Positions 14,367 to 16,427 of a stretch of DNA of 16,427 bases are shown one piece after another. The notes under the pieces are model-generated. The model made no database searches, was not told the DNA's origin, and saw only the letters and a program-made list of their open reading frames with translations. The stretch's first letter is position 1. Each line of letters opens with the position of its first letter. The position numbers and the translations under genes were made by a program. The stretch is from an uncultured Bacteroides sp. (lineage in GTDB: Bacteria; Bacteroidota; Bacteroidia; Bacteroidales; Bacteroidaceae): contig URWP01000036.1 in the NCBI GenBank assembly GCA_900551645.1, forward strand, positions 1 through 16,427. The letters run 5' to 3'.

Positions 14367-14404
14367 GTCTATTGTTGTCGGGTTGTTGGGGAAAATACCG
14401 TGGA

Positions 14405-14428
14405 TTTCCGGAAAAACCTATAACTTTG
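14405..14428 (+). promoter_or_regulatory. Promoter box and palindrome upstream of xpt
   Basis: TAACTTTG (14421-14428) matches TAnnTTTG and lies 44 bases before the xpt ATG. A perfect 10-base palindrome TTTCCGGAAA (14405-14414) sits six bases upstream of it, in the spacer toward -33. A repressor could bind there; no regulator is identified. No purine-riboswitch fold was recognised in the 64 bases before this or in the leader. Confidence 0.5.
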
Positions 14429-14472
14429 CAGAATTTTAAAAAATATGTCAATTATCTAAACTTCGTAAAGCA

Positions 14473-15042
14473 ATGAAAGCACTGAAGGAACGTATCCGAC
14501 GCGATGGAAAATGCTTTGAGGGAGGAATCCTCAAAGTCGATAATTTTATCAATCACCAGATGGACCCGATTCTGATGAAATCAATGGCAGTAGAGTTTGT
14601 ACGCCGTTTTGCCAGTACCAAGATTAATAAGGTTATGACAATTGAAGCAAGTGGAATCGCACCGGCGATTATGGTTGGGTATCTGTTGGAGCTTCCAGTA
14701 GTATTTGCTAAAAAGAAAGTTCCTAGTACCATGGAAAATATGCTGGCAACCAAAGTGTATTCTTTTACTAAGGACCGTACATACGATGTCTGTGTCAGCC
14801 GTGATTACTTATGTCCGGGTGATAAAGTATTGTTTATTGATGATTTCTTGGCTAACGGTAATGCAGCTAAGGGAGTTATTGATCTGGTAAATCAGGCAGG
14901 GGCTGAACTGGTAGGAATGGGCTTTCTGATAGAGAAATCATTCCAGCACGGTGGTGATTATTTGTGTGCTCAAGGTATTCATGTAGAATCTTTGGCTATT
15001 ATTGAAAGCTTGGATAACTGTGAGATTCGTATCAAAGAATAA
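14473..15042 (+). CDS. xpt: Xanthine phosphoribosyltransferase
   Basis: This 189-residue cytoplasmic enzyme joins xanthine with PRPP to give XMP for guanine-nucleotide salvage. It is near the length of B. subtilis Xpt (194) and follows it throughout: ILKVDNFINHQMDP (20-32), EASGIAPA (58-65), AKKKVPSTM (79-87), the PRPP-binding motif VLFIDDFLANGNA (119-131), and EKSFQHGG (154-161). These distinguish it from adenine and hypoxanthine phosphoribosyltransferases. The start is fixed by alignment with the family N-terminus (MKALKERI); there is no Shine-Dalgarno site, only an A/T-rich leader. The xanthine permease gene follows after three bases, so the two form an operon linking uptake to metabolic trapping. 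Confidence 0.95.
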   Translation: MKALKERIRRDGKCFEGGILKVDNFINHQMDPILMKSMAVEFVRRFASTKINKVMTIEASGIAPAIMVGYLLELPVVFAKKKVPSTMENMLATKVYSFTKDRTYDVCVSRDYLCPGDKVLFIDDFLANGNAAKGVIDLVNQAGAELVGMGFLIEKSFQHGGDYLCAQGIHVESLAIIESLDNCEIRIKE

Positions 15043-15045
15043 GAC

Positions 15046-16380
15046 ATGGGAAAGGAAGAGACGATTATCCGGGGAGCCGGATTGATTTATGGGTTGAATG
15101 ACCGCCCACCATTGAAGGAGACTATTTTTGCTGCACTCCAGCATTTATTGGCTATCTTTGTGGCTATCATTACACCTCCGTTGATTATAGCTGGAGCTTT
15201 GAAACTTGATTTGGAGTCTACAGGGTTCTTGGTTTCTATGTCTTTATTTGCTTCGGGGGTCTCTACATTTATCCAGTGCCGTAGGGTAGGGCCTGTCGGT
15301 TGTGGTCTGCTATGCATTCAGGGAACTAGCTTTTCGTTTATTGGTCCTATTATTTCGGCAGGTCTGACTGGAGGATTGAGTGCCGTTTTCGGGGCAACCA
15401 TCATGGCTTCTTCGGTAGAAATGCTCATCAGTCGGGTACTGAAATATACCCGTAAGGTAATTACACCACTGGTTTCAGGTATTGTAGTGACACTGATAGG
15501 TATGAGTCTGATAAAAGTTGGTATTTCTGCATGTGGAGGTGGAGCTGTTGCTCAAGCTGACGGTACATTTGGCTCCTTTCAGCATGTAGGGTTAGCCGCT
15601 TTGGTTTTGGTACTGATTATTTTCTTTAACCGCAGTTCCAACCGTTATTTGCGTATGAGTTCTATTGTCATCGGATTATTGGTAGGTTATGTGGTGGCAT
15701 GGATATGCGGTATGGTTGATTTTTCTGCTGTTCAGAGCTATGGTGGTTTCAATATCCCTATTCCATTCCGTTACGGTATCTCGTTCGATCTTTCGGCCAT
15801 CATCGGCTTAGGATTGGTGTATCTGATTACAGCTATTGAGGCTTATGGTGACATAACTGCCAATTCATTGATTTCAGGTGAACCGGTAGAAGGAGAGGTC
15901 TTTGTGAAACGGGCTTCTGGCGGTATTCTGGCCGACGGATTCAATTCAATGTTGGCTGGTATCTTCAATTCTTTTCCTAATTCCATCTTTGCACAGAACA
16001 ATGGAATGATACAGTTGACAGGTGTAGCCAGCCGTTATGTGGGGTATTTTATTGCCGGTTTCCTGATTTTATTGGGGTTGTTCCCAGCGGTAGGGCTGGT
16101 TTTCTCGCTGATGCCTGAACCTGTATTGGGAGGGGCTACCTTGTTGATGTTCGGGACTGTAGCTGCAGCAGGTATCCGTATCATTGCTTCGCAGAACATA
16201 AACCGTAAGGCTACACTGGTGATGGCATTGAGCTTCTCATTCGGATTGAGTGTAGAATTGGTGCCTGATATTCTGTGCCAGTTGCCCGAAACCGTTCGGA
16301 ATATATTTTCATCCGGTATTACTACGGGTGGATTGACAGCTATTATTTCAAATCTGTTGATTCGTATCAAGGAAGATTGA
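15046..16380 (+). CDS. Xanthine permease, NCS2 (nucleobase-ascorbate transporter) family
   Basis: This 444-residue inner-membrane protein has about 14 hydrophobic segments, typical of NCS2 carriers. Family landmarks are present: the QH pair in TM1 (32-33, LQHLLAIF), IQGTSFSF (91-98), the conserved acidic residue in TM8 (E265, TAIEAYGD), D297 (ADGFNSMLAG), and the NAT signature QNNGMIQLTG (317-326) followed by VASR. This last stretch closely resembles the E. coli xanthine permease XanQ rather than uracil permeases. The operon partner xpt also points to xanthine, imported with protons. Urate or guanine remain possible minor substrates. It starts three bases after the xpt stop. I see no terminator in the 47 bases before the window ends. 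Confidence 0.93.
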   Translation: MGKEETIIRGAGLIYGLNDRPPLKETIFAALQHLLAIFVAIITPPLIIAGALKLDLESTGFLVSMSLFASGVSTFIQCRRVGPVGCGLLCIQGTSFSFIGPIISAGLTGGLSAVFGATIMASSVEMLISRVLKYTRKVITPLVSGIVVTLIGMSLIKVGISACGGGAVAQADGTFGSFQHVGLAALVLVLIIFFNRSSNRYLRMSSIVIGLLVGYVVAWICGMVDFSAVQSYGGFNIPIPFRYGISFDLSAIIGLGLVYLITAIEAYGDITANSLISGEPVEGEVFVKRASGGILADGFNSMLAGIFNSFPNSIFAQNNGMIQLTGVASRYVGYFIAGFLILLGLFPAVGLVFSLMPEPVLGGATLLMFGTVAAAGIRIIASQNINRKATLVMALSFSFGLSVELVPDILCQLPETVRNIFSSGITTGGLTAIISNLLIRIKED

Positions 16381-16395
16381 TATATACTAACACAT

Positions 16396-16427
16396 ATGAA
16401 TAGCGGGCTTTGCAGGAAAAGGTTCTT
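16396..16427 (+). CDS. Possible start of a further gene, cut by the right edge
   Basis: An ATG 15 bases after the permease stop opens a frame (MNSGLCRKRF) that stays open to the window end. It would be the third gene of the purine operon if real. Ten codons are too few to judge, and no promoter or ribosome-binding signal backs it. Confidence 0.2.
   Translation, partial: MNSGLCRKRF

Noticed and set aside
14308..14472. Purine riboswitch upstream of xpt
   Set aside because: I could not find the three-way junction core or its conserved loop bases; the only stable fold is the terminator of the previous gene.
1..16427. Mobile element, phage, toxin-antitoxin, defence system or CRISPR array
   Set aside because: No transposase, integrase, repeat-spacer pattern, terminal inverted repeats or defence domains were seen; all genes fit ordinary chromosomal families.

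Overview
The window comes from a member of the Bacteroidales, most likely Bacteroides or Phocaeicola. The evidence is the promoter style (a TAnnTTTG box near -7, once with TTTG 19 bases upstream), the near absence of Shine-Dalgarno sites, the family content (DUF4292 lipoprotein, fimbrillin-like lipoprotein, orphan ECF sigma factor, NSS transporter) and roughly balanced base composition. It reads as core chromosome. I saw no insertion sequence, phage gene, CRISPR array, tRNA or rRNA.

Layout. At 1-3016 three genes run left to right, each overlapping the next by ATGA: a TPR protein cut by the left edge, a DUF4292 lipoprotein that looks LolB-like, and an EnvC-type coiled-coil protein with a degenerate LytM domain. 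This is a cell-envelope operon. It ends at a hairpin shared with the convergent M20 deacylase (ArgE/DapE type) on the minus strand. At 4356-6161 lies a long-chain acyl-CoA ligase closed by a very long hairpin. At 6291-7406 lies prfB (RF2), with no programmed frameshift. It is followed by a 46-residue membrane protein at 7480-7620, a CYTH triphosphatase-type protein, and an ECF sigma factor with no neighbouring anti-sigma gene. The gap between CYTH and the sigma factor holds three pairing elements able to form mutually exclusive hairpins. This is the most intriguing regulatory structure in the window.

A VanZ-like membrane protein (minus strand) is convergent with the sigma gene and divergent from an NSS-family sodium:amino acid symporter. 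The symporter is followed 14 bases later by a membrane-anchored protein with three ComEA-like helix-hairpin-helix units. That gene meets a secreted alkaline phosphatase tail to tail with only 9 bases between stop codons. The phosphatase is divergent from a fimbrillin-like lipoprotein. The right end is a purine-salvage operon, xanthine phosphoribosyltransferase plus an NCS2 xanthine permease, which together import xanthine and trap it as XMP.

I do not see a clearly new multi-gene system. The points most worth testing are the alternative-hairpin leader before the sigma factor, the overlooked 46-residue protein, the LolB-like lipoprotein coupled to an EnvC homologue, and the triple-HhH membrane protein.
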